Assembly: GCF_000521485.1 (NCBI RefSeq)
Contig: NZ_BAVS01000001.1
Location: forward strand, 124,001 to 188,000
Direction: 5' to 3'
Origin: Gracilibacillus boraciitolerans JCM 21714
GTDB lineage: Bacteria > Bacillota > Bacilli > Bacillales > Amphibacillaceae
DNA length: 64,000 bases
The number at the start of each line of letters is the position of its first letter. Positions within the stretch are counted from its first letter, which is position 1. The notes under the pieces were generated by a model that worked only from the letters and a program-made list of their open reading frames with translations, was not told the origin of the DNA and searched no databases. Both the position numbers and the translations under genes were made by a program. Shown in pieces: positions 19,217-28,998 of the stretch.

Positions 19217-19423
19217 GTGATCGGTGACACTAGTGTATTATTTCAAATTGCAGGAATTGGAATTATTGTTGCGATGATTCACACCATATTAAAACAAATG
19301 GGAAAAGAAGAATACGCTCAATTCGTTAGTTTAGTTGGATTTATTATTGTTTTATTATTTGTATTGAACAGTATTTCTGATTTGTTCCAACAAATAAGAG
19401 CTGTCTTCTTTCTTAAAGGATAA
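19217..19423 (+). CDS. spoIIIAC: Stage III sporulation protein SpoIIIAC
   Basis: A 68-residue protein with two membrane helices. It starts with GTG behind an AGAGGAG site. The block FQIAGIGI and HTILKQMGKEEYAQ are highly conserved in the family. It is a small membrane subunit of the feeding channel. Confidence 0.93.
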   Translation: MIGDTSVLFQIAGIGIIVAMIHTILKQMGKEEYAQFVSLVGFIIVLLFVLNSISDLFQQIRAVFFLKG

Positions 19424-19429
19424 ATATAT

Positions 19430-19822
19430 ATGGAGATAATCGGTGTAATAAGTATTGGAATTATTGCCACTGTTTTCTTTTTGCTTTTGAAGGACAAGCA
19501 GCCTAGTATTGCGTTTCTTATTGTTGTTCTTACTGTATTATACTTTTTTATTTATGTCATTCAGTATGTTCAGGAAATACTTCAATTGATTACGTATTTA
19601 GGTGAGAGGGCTAATATTAATGATGTGTATATAAAAACGATACTTCAAATAATTGGTATCTCTTATATCACAGAAATTGGAGCCAATATTGTTAAAGATG
19701 CAGGATTAGAGTCAATTGCTGTAAAAATTGAAATGATTGGGAAAGTATTCATTCTTATTTTAGCCATTCCCATATTTAAGTCTCTGATAGAAACAATTAT
19801 TAATATTTTCCCAGTCTCCTGA
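19430..19822 (+). CDS. spoIIIAD: Stage III sporulation protein SpoIIIAD
   Basis: A 130-residue protein with four hydrophobic helices. It shares ancestry with SpoIIIAC (the block ISYITEIGANIVKDAGL is typical of SpoIIIAD). It forms part of the membrane base of the feeding channel. Six bases separate it from spoIIIAC. Confidence 0.92.
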   Translation: MEIIGVISIGIIATVFFLLLKDKQPSIAFLIVVLTVLYFFIYVIQYVQEILQLITYLGERANINDVYIKTILQIIGISYITEIGANIVKDAGLESIAVKIEMIGKVFILILAIPIFKSLIETIINIFPVS

Positions 19823-19837
19823 CAAGGAAGGATTCTT

Positions 19838-21000
19838 ATGAAGCATGTAAAGAAAATTATTTTACTATTTATGGTGATCTCTATCATTCCAATAGAAGTT
19901 TCAGCGGAAGTAACCAATCAGAAAGAGGAATACCATAACCTGATCGAAGGAACGGAATTAGAAGCATATTGGGATTACTTGGGGGATGAGTATCAGGACG
20001 CACTGCCGGAACTATCAAAAGAGAGCTTATGGAATATGATCAAGGGGGGAAGGCGAAGTTACACTTCAGTCATGGTTGAAAGGATTTCTTCGGTATTTTT
20101 TATATGAAATTGTAGAAAACGGTAAATTATTAGCTACTTTAATGTTACTTACATTATTTTGTTTATTATTACAGACGATTCAAAATGCTTTTGAAAATCA
20201 GGTGGTAAGTAAAGTAGCATATGCGATCGTATACGTGATGTTGATTATCATTGCATTAAAAAGCTTTCAGTTAGCCAGTAGCTATGTATTAGAAACAGTA
20301 GAAATGGCTAAAAATTTCTTGATTGCTTTATTACCATTACTTTTAGGCCTGCTCGCTTCACTAGGACATCTTGTAACCATTTCTTTTTTTCATCCGATCA
20401 TAATCTTTTTAATACATGCCAGTGTATTTATTATTTCAAAGATTGTTCTGCCACTATTTTTAATTTCAGCAATATTACAAATCGTAAGTACGATAAGTCC
20501 TGAATATAAAGCCACCAAGTTAGCAAATTTAATAAAAAATATCGCTATTAGTCTGATGGGGGATTTTGTTAACTGTGTTTTTAGGAGTTATCTCTGTGCA
20601 GGGAGCTGCCAGTGCGATTCAAGATGGAATTGCAATGAAGACGGCTAAATTTGTGACAGGTAATTTTATTCCCGTGATCGGAAGAATTTTTACTGATGCA
20701 ACAGATACAGTTCTCAGCGCAACGATATTAATTAAAAATGGGATTGGTATGGTAGGCGTAGTAATTTTAATAGGTATTGTTTTATTCCCAGCTATTAAAA
20801 TTTTTGCTATATCTTTAATGTATAAAGTAGCAACAGCAATTTTACAACCGGTTGGAGATGGACCTGTAATTGAATGTCTCGATATCATTGGCAGACATAT
20901 TCTTTATTTATTTGCTGCACTGTTATTAGTAACATTTATGTTTTTCTTTACGATAGTAATTTTAATTATATCAAGTAATATTACCATGATGGTGAGATAG
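19838..21000 (+). CDS. spoIIIAE: Stage III sporulation protein SpoIIIAE, two frameshifts
   Basis: A polytopic membrane protein of about 387 residues with an N-terminal signal sequence. It is split into three overlapping frames. At 20043-20048 six G stand where five give IKGEGEVTLQSWLKGFLRYF. At about 20558 five G stand where four give SLMGILLTVFLGVISVQG. Both are +1 G changes, the same kind seen elsewhere. SpoIIIAE is the largest membrane subunit of the mother cell channel. Joined length is normal. Confidence 0.9.
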
Positions 21001-21014
21001 GGGGGGGCAAAATC

Positions 21015-21623
21015 ATTGAATACTTATCCAATTGGATTCTTCAAATTATTATATATATGATATTAGCCATGCTTGTTGATTTGATTTTACCTAATTCCAA
21101 CTTAAAGCAATATGTCAAATTAGTTGTAGGTTTACTACTCATTTTAATCATATTACAACCAATACTCTCCATATTTAAAGTGGATGTTCATCAAATGGTA
21201 GATCAGTTAATACGTACGAATACTGATCCAACAGTTGAAGCAAATATAGAAAATCAAATGAATAAACAAAAAAGTGAAATAGAACAGATACAAGCTGCAT
21301 ATATATTAGATGAAATGGTTGTCCAAATGGAAAATTTAGTAGAGGAGGAGTTACAGGAAACATACGGTTATCAAATTGTTAATGTAGAAGCAAATTGGAT
21401 CAATTCTGCAGCAACAGATAGTAAGGAACTGGAACGGGTGGATGTCCAGCTTATTCCCAGTGATGACCAAGAAAATAAGGTAGAAAAGGTGTATATTCAA
21501 ATCGGTGAGACAGATCCTCCAACGTCAAAAATTCCAAAAGATGAGGCAGATATTAAATTATTTTTAGGAGAAAGATGGGACATTGAAGAGGATATTATTC
21601 ATATAGCATGGAAGGAGGAATAA
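21015..21623 (+). CDS. spoIIIAF: Stage III sporulation protein SpoIIIAF, apparent ATT start
   Basis: A membrane-anchored channel protein with two N-terminal helices and an outside domain. The first ATG in the frame (21057) would delete half of the first helix. Family alignment puts the start at ATT 21015, in (I)EYLSNWILQIIIYMILAML. It lies seven bases behind a run of eight G. Either the gene uses a rare AUU start or the base call is wrong. Total about 202 residues. It runs to a stop one base before spoIIIAG. Confidence 0.85.
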   Translation: MEYLSNWILQIIIYMILAMLVDLILPNSNLKQYVKLVVGLLLILIILQPILSIFKVDVHQMVDQLIRTNTDPTVEANIENQMNKQKSEIEQIQAAYILDEMVVQMENLVEEELQETYGYQIVNVEANWINSAATDSKELERVDVQLIPSDDQENKVEKVYIQIGETDPPTSKIPKDEADIKLFLGERWDIEEDIIHIAWKEE

Positions 21624-21624
21624 G

Positions 21625-22272
21625 GTGCCTGAATGGATGGATAAGATTATGTCGAGCTTAAAAGTTAGAGATAAAAAACCATCAAAACTTCAATATATCG
21701 CATTACTCATTCTACTAGCAGTTTTTATCTTAATGGTAAGTAATTTGTTTGGTGAAAAAGAAAGTGATAATCAACTAACTAATCCTCCTGTTTTAATGGA
21801 GGCCTCTGAAGATGAAAACGAACAAGAAACATGGAAACAATCAGAAGGAACAACAGCAAGTTCAAAAATAGCAGATGTAGAAGCTGTATATGAAAAAGAT
21901 TTAATTCTGTTATTAGAAAAAATAACAGGTGTTGCAGATGTAGAAGTAATGGTTAATTTAGATGCAACAAATGAGCAAGTGTATCAGAAGAATTTAGTAA
22001 TAGGATCACAAATAACTAATGAAACCGATCAAAGTGGTGGTAATCGAAAGATTGATGATGAGACAAGAGAACAGACTGTTGTCATTATTCGACAAGGTGA
22101 AGAAGAAGTGCCGCTTCTAGTACAAACAAAAAAGCCAGAAGTTAGAGGGGGGGTTCTAATTGTTGCAAAGGGTGTGGATAATCTTGAAGTGAAAAAGTGG
22201 GTAATGGATGCCGTATCAAAAGTATTAGATGTACCAGCTCATCGAATTTCGGTTATGCCGAAAAACACATAG
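21625..22272 (+). CDS. spoIIIAG: Stage III sporulation protein SpoIIIAG
   Basis: A 215-residue protein with a GTG start behind GGAGGAATAAG, one membrane helix (about 25-45) and an outside ring-building (RBM) domain that forms the large ring in the intermembrane space. A run of 7 G gives VRGGVLIVAKG where relatives have VRGVLVVAKG. Confidence 0.93.
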   Translation: MPEWMDKIMSSLKVRDKKPSKLQYIALLILLAVFILMVSNLFGEKESDNQLTNPPVLMEASEDENEQETWKQSEGTTASSKIADVEAVYEKDLILLLEKITGVADVEVMVNLDATNEQVYQKNLVIGSQITNETDQSGGNRKIDDETREQTVVIIRQGEEEVPLLVQTKKPEVRGGVLIVAKGVDNLEVKKWVMDAVSKVLDVPAHRISVMPKNT

Positions 22273-22294
22273 TTTCTAGGAGGGGGGGAAAAGA

Positions 22295-22885
22295 ATGTTA
22301 AAAAAACAAACGGTATGGTTGTTAACAATGTTAAGTTTAATGATTGTTTTAAGTGTGTATTATTTGAATGCTCCAAATGAAGGTGATTTAGCTTTTGTTG
22401 ACTCTGAAGAACAGCAAAATCAAACTGCCTCATCTTCTGCGGTTGAACAAATGGATGAATTAGTTACAGATGAAATGAAAAACGTAACAGAAGAAGGTAA
22501 TGTTGAAGAATTAGATACTTCTTCCATCAATTCTAATGAGTATTTCACGGCTGTTCGTATGGAAATAACGAATAAGCGAAGTATAGAGAAAGAAAGACTT
22601 GAAGGTATTACTGCATCAAGTGAAAGCAGTTCAGAAGAAGTAAATGAAGCATATGAAGCTATGAAAGAAATCGAAATGCTTAATGAAAAAGAAAGTATTT
22701 TGGAAGAAACGATAAAGGTTTTAAATGGATATGAGCAGGTGCTGGTGCGAAATGTGTCCGATAATAATGTTGTGGTAACGGTGCAAACCGATTCGCTTTC
22801 TGCTACAGAAGCTAATGAAATCATTCAACACGCTAAAGACGAATTCGGTGAAATTAAAATCGATGTTGTATACCAAGCAAGTTAG
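22295..22885 (+). CDS. spoIIIAH: Stage III sporulation protein SpoIIIAH
   Basis: A 196-residue protein with one N-terminal membrane helix and an outside YscJ/FliF-like ring domain (about 95-190). It binds SpoIIQ from the forespore side, closing the channel. An acidic, E/S-rich linker follows the helix. Last gene of the operon, followed by a terminator. Confidence 0.92.
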   Translation: MLKKQTVWLLTMLSLMIVLSVYYLNAPNEGDLAFVDSEEQQNQTASSSAVEQMDELVTDEMKNVTEEGNVEELDTSSINSNEYFTAVRMEITNKRSIEKERLEGITASSESSSEEVNEAYEAMKEIEMLNEKESILEETIKVLNGYEQVLVRNVSDNNVVVTVQTDSLSATEANEIIQHAKDEFGEIKIDVVYQAS

Positions 22886-22903
22886 TATTTTTTCCAAAGC
22901 TTT

Positions 22904-22934
22904 GCTGACAGTCCAGACTGTCAGCATTTTTATA
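22904..22934 (+). terminator. Intrinsic terminator of the spoIIIA operon
   Basis: A perfect GCTGACAGT / ACTGTCAGC stem with a CCAG loop is followed by ATTTTTA. Confidence 0.88.
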
Positions 22935-23006
22935 GTTCAAAATTAGATATAACTCTACTGTTCATTGCATTAACAACCTTTTAAAACAAGTTGTACTTTC
23001 TTGCAC

Positions 23007-23247
23007 ATAAGGAAGATTATACGACATAACTCTTGTGACAATTTTGAACTTGTATTTTCCTGCTAAGCAGCCGCTCCGGCTGCCCACTTCCCTTTCCGTG
23101 GGGGGTTTTCTTCTCAGCTAACTTTTCCAAGCAAAGATCGCTTGAAAAAGTGGATCTTCAAAGAAAACATTCCCACAGGAGTGAAAGCGGGCGCCTTCGC
23201 TATTAATTTGCTCTACAACGATTAAGACCAATATCATTTTGACTTTC
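23007..23247 (-). repeat. Dispersed hairpin element, copy 2 (diverged)
   Basis: Left end ACATAAGGAAGATTATACGACATAAC resembles the inverted outer end of copy 3. Inside are AGCCGCTCCGGCTG, CCCACTT-CCTTTCCG, CAGCTAACTTT and AAGTGGATCTTC in the minus orientation relative to copy 3. The two copies lie tail to tail in the 848-base gap between spoIIIAH and accB. A run of six G sits at 23100-23105. Confidence 0.65.
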
Positions 23248-23523
23248 CAAAAGGATAATACCTATAAATCGAGATAGGAGAGTCACAATTTTACCACTTG
23301 CTGTTATTGTAGAATATTATTTAGCGCAGGCGTCCACTTCGACTCCTGGGGGATCAGCGTGATCTGAAGATCCACTTTGTAAAGTGTCTTTCTTTACAAA
23401 GTTAGCTGAAGACACGCCCCCCCGGAAAGCGAAGTGGGCAAGCCGAAGCGGTTGTTACACCTAATATAAATTTCAAAATGACTACTCATTAAATCGAAGT
23501 TATGTCGCATCATCTTTCCTATG
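23248..23523 (+). mobile_element. MITE-like hairpin element, copy 3 (about 276 bp)
   Basis: The core reads GCGCAGGCGTCCACTTCG, CTCCTGGGGGATCAGCGTG, AAGATCCACTTTGTAAAG, AGTTAGCTGAAGA, then C7 GGAAAGCGAAGTGGGC. The two outer parts (CCACTTCG / CGAAGTGG and TGGGGG / CCCCC) pair to make a large hairpin. The same sequence, about 85 percent identical and including both flanks (CTATAAATCGAGAT on the left, AAATCGAAGTTAT on the right), occurs inverted at 61483-61761. No coding capacity is seen. Percent identity is estimated by eye. Confidence 0.7.
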
Positions 23524-23734
23524 TACAATAATATGGAGTATTTGGTGGTTTGGCTTTTATTAGTTAAATTGCGAAGATTCTTCAGTTTATTTTGAAAAGG
23601 GAAGCTAAAGTTGTGGAAAATCTAATCATTCCTATAGACAAGGGTTGCAGTTTTTTTTAGTATTGCGTAAAATATTAGAAGGAGTTATTAGTACCTGTTA
23701 TTAAATGTAACAAAAGATGAAGGGGGGTGCAGAA

Positions 23735-24226
23735 ATGCTAACAGTAGAAGAAATCAATCAATTAATCGAAAAAATTGATCAATCATCCATTGATGAATTT
23801 ATGTATGAAGAAAAAGGAGCAAAAATTAAACTAAAGAAAAATAATGGGGGGGTAGTATCTACATCCACAGCATTACAATCTAATATCCAAAATACGCCTC
23901 AACCAGTTATGGAATCTGTTCCAAAACAAAGCGCTGAAAAAGAGGAAACAGCAACACAACAAGAAACGGAAACGAAAGCAAACTATGATTATGAGATCGT
24001 TTCACCGATGGTTGGAACATTTTACAGCTCGTCATCACCTGATCAACCTGTTTTTGTACATGTAGGAGATCAAGTGAATGAAGATTCCGTTGTATGTATC
24101 GTGGAAGCAATGAAACTATTTAATGAAATAGAAGCAGATGTAAAAGGGACAATAACCGAAATACTAGCGGAAAATGGTGAATTAGTAGAATATGGCCAAC
24201 CATTATTTCGAATTAAGAAGGCATAA
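23735..24226 (+). CDS. accB: Biotin carboxyl carrier protein of acetyl-CoA carboxylase
   Basis: About 163 residues from ATG 23735. It has an N-terminal helical region, a Q/E/T-rich flexible linker (about 50-85) and the biotinyl domain with the biotinylated lysine in VEAMKLF. It carries CO2 between biotin carboxylase and carboxyltransferase for fatty acid synthesis. A run of 7 G gives NNGGVVS, possibly one glycine too many. accC starts 15 bases downstream. Confidence 0.95.
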   Translation: MLTVEEINQLIEKIDQSSIDEFMYEEKGAKIKLKKNNGGVVSTSTALQSNIQNTPQPVMESVPKQSAEKEETATQQETETKANYDYEIVSPMVGTFYSSSSPDQPVFVHVGDQVNEDSVVCIVEAMKLFNEIEADVKGTITEILAENGELVEYGQPLFRIKKA

Positions 24227-24241
24227 GGGGGGGATGACATT

Positions 24242-25600
24242 GTGATTAAGAAACTTTTAATTGCTAACCGTGGAGAAATTGCAGTTCGAATTATCCGATC
24301 TGCTAAAGAAATGGGAATTGAAACGGTCGCAGTATACTCAGAAGCAGATAGTGAAGCCTTACATGTTCAGTTAGCAGACGAAGCATATTGTATAGGGCCT
24401 AAATTGAGTTCAGATAGCTATTTAAATTTTACTAATATAATGAGTGTAGCAACTTTGACTGAATCTGATGCGATACATCCTGGATATGGATTCCTTTCAG
24501 AAAATGCTGATTTTGCAGAAATATGTGTTGCATGTAACATTACGTTCGTTGGTCCAAGTGCTTATGCTATTCAAAAAATGGGTACTAAAGATGTTGCAAG
24601 AGAAACGATGAAACAAGCAGGTGTTCCTGTTGTTCCAGGTTCGAATGGCATTATTAAAGATGAAGAAGAAGGACTGAAGGTAGCAAAGGAAATCGGATTT
24701 CCGGTCATTATTAAGGCTACAGCTGGTGGTGGTGGAAAAGGTATTCGCGTGGCCAGGTCTGAACAAGAATTAAAGAAAGGTATTCGAGTTACTCAAAATG
24801 AAGCAGAAAAAGCCTTTGGTAATCCAGGTGTATACTTAGAGAAATTTATTGAAGATTTTCGTCATGTTGAAATACAAGTCTTAGCGGACAATCACGGCAA
24901 TACCATTCACCTTGGTGAGCGTGACTGCACGATTCAACGAAGACTTCAAAAATTAATAGAAGAAACGCCGTCACCAGCTATTACTGAGGATATGAGAGCG
25001 AAAATGGGTGAAGCTGCGGTAAAAGCAGCAAAAGCAGTTAATTACTCTGGAGCAGGCACAATCGAATTCATTTTTGATAAACAGGAAAATACATTTTATT
25101 TTATGGAGATGAATACGCGTATTCAAGTAGAACATCCAGTTACGGAGATGGTAACCGGGGGGGTGGATATAGTTAAAGAACAACTTTATATCGCAAATAA
25201 TGAAAAGCTAAGATATAAACAAGAAGATATCTCTTTTAAAGGATGGGCAATGGAGTGTCGTATTAATGCTGAGAATCCTAGCAAAGACTTTATGCCATCA
25301 CCAGGTAAAATAGAAATGTATCTTCCACCAGGCGGCTTAGGTGTAAGACTTGACTCAGCAGTATATCCAGGATATCAAATACCACCTTATTATGATTCCA
25401 TGATTGCAAAATTAATCACATATGGTAAGACAAGAAAAGAAGCAGTAGATCGAATGAAACGAGCACTTGACGAGTATATTATAGAAGGCATTTATACGAC
25501 AATTCCTTTTCATCAACGTATGATGATCCACCCAGTTTTTGTTGAAGGTGATTTTAATACGGGATTTTTAGAAAAGTATAGTATAATGGATAAAGAGTAA
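24242..25600 (+). CDS. accC: Biotin carboxylase of acetyl-CoA carboxylase
   Basis: 452 residues from a GTG start. ATP-grasp enzyme: [10 protein letters not shown] at the N-terminus, the glycine-rich ATP loop [12 protein letters not shown], and the catalytic block [16 protein letters not shown]. It carboxylates biotin on AccB with bicarbonate and ATP. The block [11 protein letters not shown] has one glycine more than the family's VTGVD at a run of 7 G (25155-25161). Confidence 0.96.
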   Translation: MIKKLLIANRGEIAVRIIRSAKEMGIETVAVYSEADSEALHVQLADEAYCIGPKLSSDSYLNFTNIMSVATLTESDAIHPGYGFLSENADFAEICVACNITFVGPSAYAIQKMGTKDVARETMKQAGVPVVPGSNGIIKDEEEGLKVAKEIGFPVIIKATAGGGGKGIRVARSEQELKKGIRVTQNEAEKAFGNPGVYLEKFIEDFRHVEIQVLADNHGNTIHLGERDCTIQRRLQKLIEETPSPAITEDMRAKMGEAAVKAAKAVNYSGAGTIEFIFDKQENTFYFMEMNTRIQVEHPVTEMVTGGVDIVKEQLYIANNEKLRYKQEDISFKGWAMECRINAENPSKDFMPSPGKIEMYLPPGGLGVRLDSAVYPGYQIPPYYDSMIAKLITYGKTRKEAVDRMKRALDEYIIEGIYTTIPFHQRMMIHPVFVEGDFNTGFLEKYSIMDKE

Positions 25601-25630
25601 GATTATCATAATTAAAGGGGGGGCTTCATC

Positions 25631-26026
25631 ATGGCTGAAAACCAACTACTTAACGTAGGAGAATCTACATCCTTAGGAAAAGTGGAAATAGCGCCAGATG
25701 TATTAGAAGTTATCGCTGGTATTGCTACAGCAGAAATCCCTGGTGTATATAGTATGAGAGGAAACTTTGCGTCAGACGTTGCTGAACGTTTTGGAAAGAA
25801 AGCGTCGCACGGTAAGGGAATAAAAGTGGAATTAAGTGAAGAAGCTGTTTTTATTGATATTTATATTGTTGTTGATTATGGTCACTCAGTTCCAAGATTA
25901 GCGGAAAAAATCCAGTTCAATGTTAGGCAAGCAATCGAAAATATGACAGCGATCCAGATAAAAGAGATTAATATCCATATAGTTGGTGTGCAAATGGAGC
26001 ATTCAACTGATGAGAAAATGGAATAA
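25631..26026 (+). CDS. yqhY: Asp23/Gls24 family envelope stress response protein (YqhY)
   Basis: 131 residues with the Asp23 core (GKVEIAPDVLEVIAGIA, then VDYGHSVPRLAEKIQFNVRQAI). Always linked to accBC in Bacillus and tied to acetyl-CoA carboxylase homeostasis there. It is probably cytoplasmic. The 30-base gap and the run of 7 G forming its ribosome site suggest co-transcription with accC. Confidence 0.93.
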   Translation: MAENQLLNVGESTSLGKVEIAPDVLEVIAGIATAEIPGVYSMRGNFASDVAERFGKKASHGKGIKVELSEEAVFIDIYIVVDYGHSVPRLAEKIQFNVRQAIENMTAIQIKEINIHIVGVQMEHSTDEKME

Positions 26027-26061
26027 AATTTTTATAAAAAAAACAGCATAAATTTGGAATT

Positions 26062-26099
26062 AAAGTCCTGCAGTAAAAAAACTGCATGGGCTTTTTACG
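26062..26099 (+). terminator. Intrinsic terminator of the accBC operon
   Basis: An AAAGTCCTGCAGT / ACTGCATGGGCTTTTT stem encloses an A6 loop and runs into a T run. Confidence 0.82.
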
Positions 26100-26244
26100 T
26101 TTATTTAACTTGAGAATATATAACATTGTTCCTCTTCTCATGATTTTCCGATGTAAGATTATATGATTTTATGGTAATAATTTTTATAACATGATATTAT
26201 GTGAAGATGAACAATATGATCGTGATAAGGAGTAGGAAAAGTTA

Positions 26245-26625
26245 ATGAAAAGAAGAATTGCACGTGAGAAAGCATTACAGATTTTATTTTCTCTAGATAC
26301 GGAAGAATATAATATTGAAACAACTTTAGAGCACACATTGAACGGGGAAGAGCGCGATACATTCTTATTAAAGATTGTAAAAGGTGTTGCTGAAAATCAA
26401 CAACATATCGATGAAAAGATAGCAAGTAATTTAGAAAAGTGGTCAATGGCAAGACTTGCCATTGTGGAAAAAACCTTACTTAGAATTGCTGCGTATGAAT
26501 TATTTTATTTAAAAGATGCACCTGAAAGTGTAATAATAAATGAAGCTATAGAAATTGCCCATGTTTTTGGGGACGAGAAATCAGGTAAATTTATTAATGG
26601 TGTATTATCAAAAATGGTTAAATAA
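26245..26625 (+). CDS. nusB: Transcription antitermination factor NusB
   Basis: 126 residues, all helical. It starts MKRRIAREKALQILFSLD, the NusB RNA-binding motif, and ends with VFGDEKSGKFINGVLSKM, typical of the family. With NusE (S10) it binds boxA RNA in rRNA operons. The run GGGG in VFGDE is normal here, unlike many other G runs in the window. Confidence 0.95.
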   Translation: MKRRIAREKALQILFSLDTEEYNIETTLEHTLNGEERDTFLLKIVKGVAENQQHIDEKIASNLEKWSMARLAIVEKTLLRIAAYELFYLKDAPESVIINEAIEIAHVFGDEKSGKFINGVLSKMVK

Positions 26626-26638
26626 AGGGGGAGTTTTT

Positions 26639-27499
26639 GTGTCAGCAGAAGTTATTTATGGAAATGAGCTAGCCCAATCATTACGAGATGAAATGAAAAA
26701 GGAAGTAACGGAACTTCGAAATAAAGGAATAATACCCGGATTAACAGTCGTATTAATAGGTGATGATCCCGCTTCTAAATCGTATGTGAAAGGTAAACAG
26801 AAAGCATCAGATTATGTGGGTGTAGATTCAGAATTAATTGAATTACCGGATACCACCACACAAGCCCAATTATTATCTCTAATAAATGAACTTAATGAAA
26901 AAGAATCTGTGCATGGAATTTTGGTTCAATTACCCTTACCAAGTCATATCGAAGAGCAAGTTGTCATTGAAGCAATCTCTCCAGAAAAAGATGTAGATGG
27001 TTTTCATCCTATTAATATTGGTCGAATGATGACTGGAAAGGATACGTTTTTTCCATGCACACCGTATGGGATTATCCAAATGATGAAGTCTAAAAATATT
27101 TCGTTAGAAGGCAAACACGCTGTAATAATTGGCAGAAGTAATATTGTTGGGAAACCTGTAGGTCAACTATTGCTAAATGAGAATGCTACGGTAACTTATT
27201 GTCATTCAAGAACGAAGGAAATGGAAAAATACATAGAATCTGCTGATATATTAATTGTTGCTGTTGGAAAAGCGAATTTTATCAATGGGGGGGATCATAT
27301 TAAAGAAGGAGCAATCGTCATCGACGTAGGTGTCAATCGAATTGAAGATGGATCATTAACAGGCGATGTAGATTTTGATTCTGCAAAAGAAAAAGCAAGT
27401 TATATCACTCCTGTTCCAAAGGGAGTAGGACCAATGACGATTACGATGCTGATGCATAATACGATCAAGTCTGCTAAGAAAATCAATGGTTTAGCCTAA
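26639..27499 (+). CDS. folD: Bifunctional methylenetetrahydrofolate dehydrogenase/cyclohydrolase
   Basis: 286 residues from GTG 26639, which follows AAAGGGGGAG. Catalytic K in SYVKGKQKA, substrate-binding VHGILVQLPLP and the NADP fold GRSNIVGKP are present. It interconverts 5,10-methylene- and 10-formyl-THF. INGGDHIKEGA has an extra glycine compared with the family's GDYIKEGA, at a run of 7 G. An upstream in-frame ATG (26555) lies inside nusB and is not the start. Confidence 0.95.
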   Translation: MSAEVIYGNELAQSLRDEMKKEVTELRNKGIIPGLTVVLIGDDPASKSYVKGKQKASDYVGVDSELIELPDTTTQAQLLSLINELNEKESVHGILVQLPLPSHIEEQVVIEAISPEKDVDGFHPINIGRMMTGKDTFFPCTPYGIIQMMKSKNISLEGKHAVIIGRSNIVGKPVGQLLLNENATVTYCHSRTKEMEKYIESADILIVAVGKANFINGGDHIKEGAIVIDVGVNRIEDGSLTGDVDFDSAKEKASYITPVPKGVGPMTITMLMHNTIKSAKKINGLA

Positions 27500-27549
27500 A
27501 TAAACCATTTCAACTTGAGGAATATTTATAAATTATATAAGATAGAATT

Positions 27550-27586
27550 TAAAGGTCATTCTTTTTCATCAGAATGACCTTTTATA
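27550..27586 (+). terminator. Intrinsic terminator after folD
   Basis: An AAAGGTCATTCT / AGAATGACCTTTT stem has an eight-base loop and is followed by T-rich sequence. Confidence 0.85.
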
Positions 27587-27642
27587 TAGAAATCAGAATT
27601 GATAGATGCATGAACGAGCTATAACTGAGAAAGGATGGTTTT

Positions 27643-28998
27643 GTGGAAGATAAATATTTATCTGTAACTGCTTTAACCAAATATATTAAGAAGAAATTTG
27701 ATGTGGATCAACATTTAAATCAGATATGGCTCAAAGGTGAAATTTCGAATTTTAAACATCATTCGAGAGGTCATATGTATATGACCATAAAAGATAATAA
27801 CGCAAGTATTCGCGCGGTAATGTTTCAAAGTCAAAATCAATCTCTTCGCTTTCGTCCTGAAAATGGTATGAAAATATTATTATCAGGTAATATAAGTGTC
27901 TTTGAATCACAAGGTCAATATCAACTGTATATACAAGAAATGCAACCCGATGGTGTTGGTGCATTACATTTAGCATTTGAGCAATTAAAAGAAAAATTAT
28001 CTTTAGAAGGTCTTTTTGATCAGGAATATAAAAAAAGCATACCAAAATACCCTAATAAAATTGCTGTTTTAACTTCTCCAACAGGTGCGGCAATTCGTGA
28101 TATTATCTCGACGATAGAAAGAAGGTATTCGATCGTTGAGATTCTAATTATTCCAGTACTTGTGCAAGGTAAACAGGCGATTAATTCTATCGTCGATGGC
28201 ATATCAAAAGCAAATCAGATGAAATCCATCGATTTAATTATTTTGGGGCGTGGCGGCGGATCGTTAGAAGAACTTTGGAGTTTTAATGAAGAAGCAGTAG
28301 CAAGAGCTATTTTTAAATCAGAAATACCGATTATTTCAGCTGTAGGACACGAAACAGATATTACTATTAGTGATATGGTGTCAGATCTAAGAGCACCAAC
28401 TCCAACAGCAGCTGCAGAGTTAGCTGTACCATCTAAAATTGAATTGCTGGAAACCATTCAAAAGTTGGATAAATTCTTATCGAATCGACTTCTGTATCGA
28501 ATGGAACGAGCACGTGAAAAGCTGATTTCTCTCGAAAATTCGTATGTGTTTAAATATCCAGAACGTTTAGTGGAAGAGAAAGAACAACGATTTGATGGGG
28601 GGGTACTAGATAAGTTATCCAAACAGATGCAATATATAATCACCACTAAAAAAGAACAGTATAGCTTCCTTCATCAACATTTCCACCACTTTAATCCGAT
28701 GAATCAGATAGAAAAAAATGAAGAGGAGATTTACCAATTGATGAAGCGATTGGGGAGAGCTAATATACAGCAAATGAATAATAAAAGAAAGGAATTCACT
28801 AAAATGCTCTCTCAACTTGATCTATTAAATCCTACAAGAATAATGAGTAGAGGTTATTCGATTACTTATCAAGAAAATAAATCGATATTGAAAAGTGTGA
28901 AGGATACCAAAATAGATTCATCAATAATAGTCAGGTTATCAGATGGAAGTTTAGAATGCACAATTGATCAAATTAGAGAGGAAGATCCAAATGAATGA
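27643..28998 (+). CDS. xseA: Exodeoxyribonuclease VII large subunit
   Basis: 451 residues from a GTG start. It has an N-terminal OB fold (about 5-100, WLKGEISNFKHHSRGHMY), a catalytic domain with GRGGGSLEELWSFN and SAVGHETDITI, then a long coiled coil to about residue 400. It degrades single-stranded DNA from both ends with XseB. Its end overlaps the start region of xseB. FDGGVLDKL is coded at a run of 7 G. Confidence 0.95.
   Translation: MEDKYLSVTALTKYIKKKFDVDQHLNQIWLKGEISNFKHHSRGHMYMTIKDNNASIRAVMFQSQNQSLRFRPENGMKILLSGNISVFESQGQYQLYIQEMQPDGVGALHLAFEQLKEKLSLEGLFDQEYKKSIPKYPNKIAVLTSPTGAAIRDIISTIERRYSIVEILIIPVLVQGKQAINSIVDGISKANQMKSIDLIILGRGGGSLEELWSFNEEAVARAIFKSEIPIISAVGHETDITISDMVSDLRAPTPTAAAELAVPSKIELLETIQKLDKFLSNRLLYRMERAREKLISLENSYVFKYPERLVEEKEQRFDGGVLDKLSKQMQYIITTKKEQYSFLHQHFHHFNPMNQIEKNEEEIYQLMKRLGRANIQQMNNKRKEFTKMLSQLDLLNPTRIMSRGYSITYQENKSILKSVKDTKIDSSIIVRLSDGSLECTIDQIREEDPNE

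Noticed and set aside
20043-20560. Programmed ribosomal frameshifting in spoIIIAE, dxs or spo0A
   Set aside because: No slippery heptamer plus pseudoknot pattern; the breaks match ordinary homopolymer over- or undercalls and relatives do not frameshift there.
22420-22824. 134-residue antisense ORF over spoIIIAH
   Set aside because: It is a shadow of spoIIIAH, with serine-rich antisense composition and no ribosome site.
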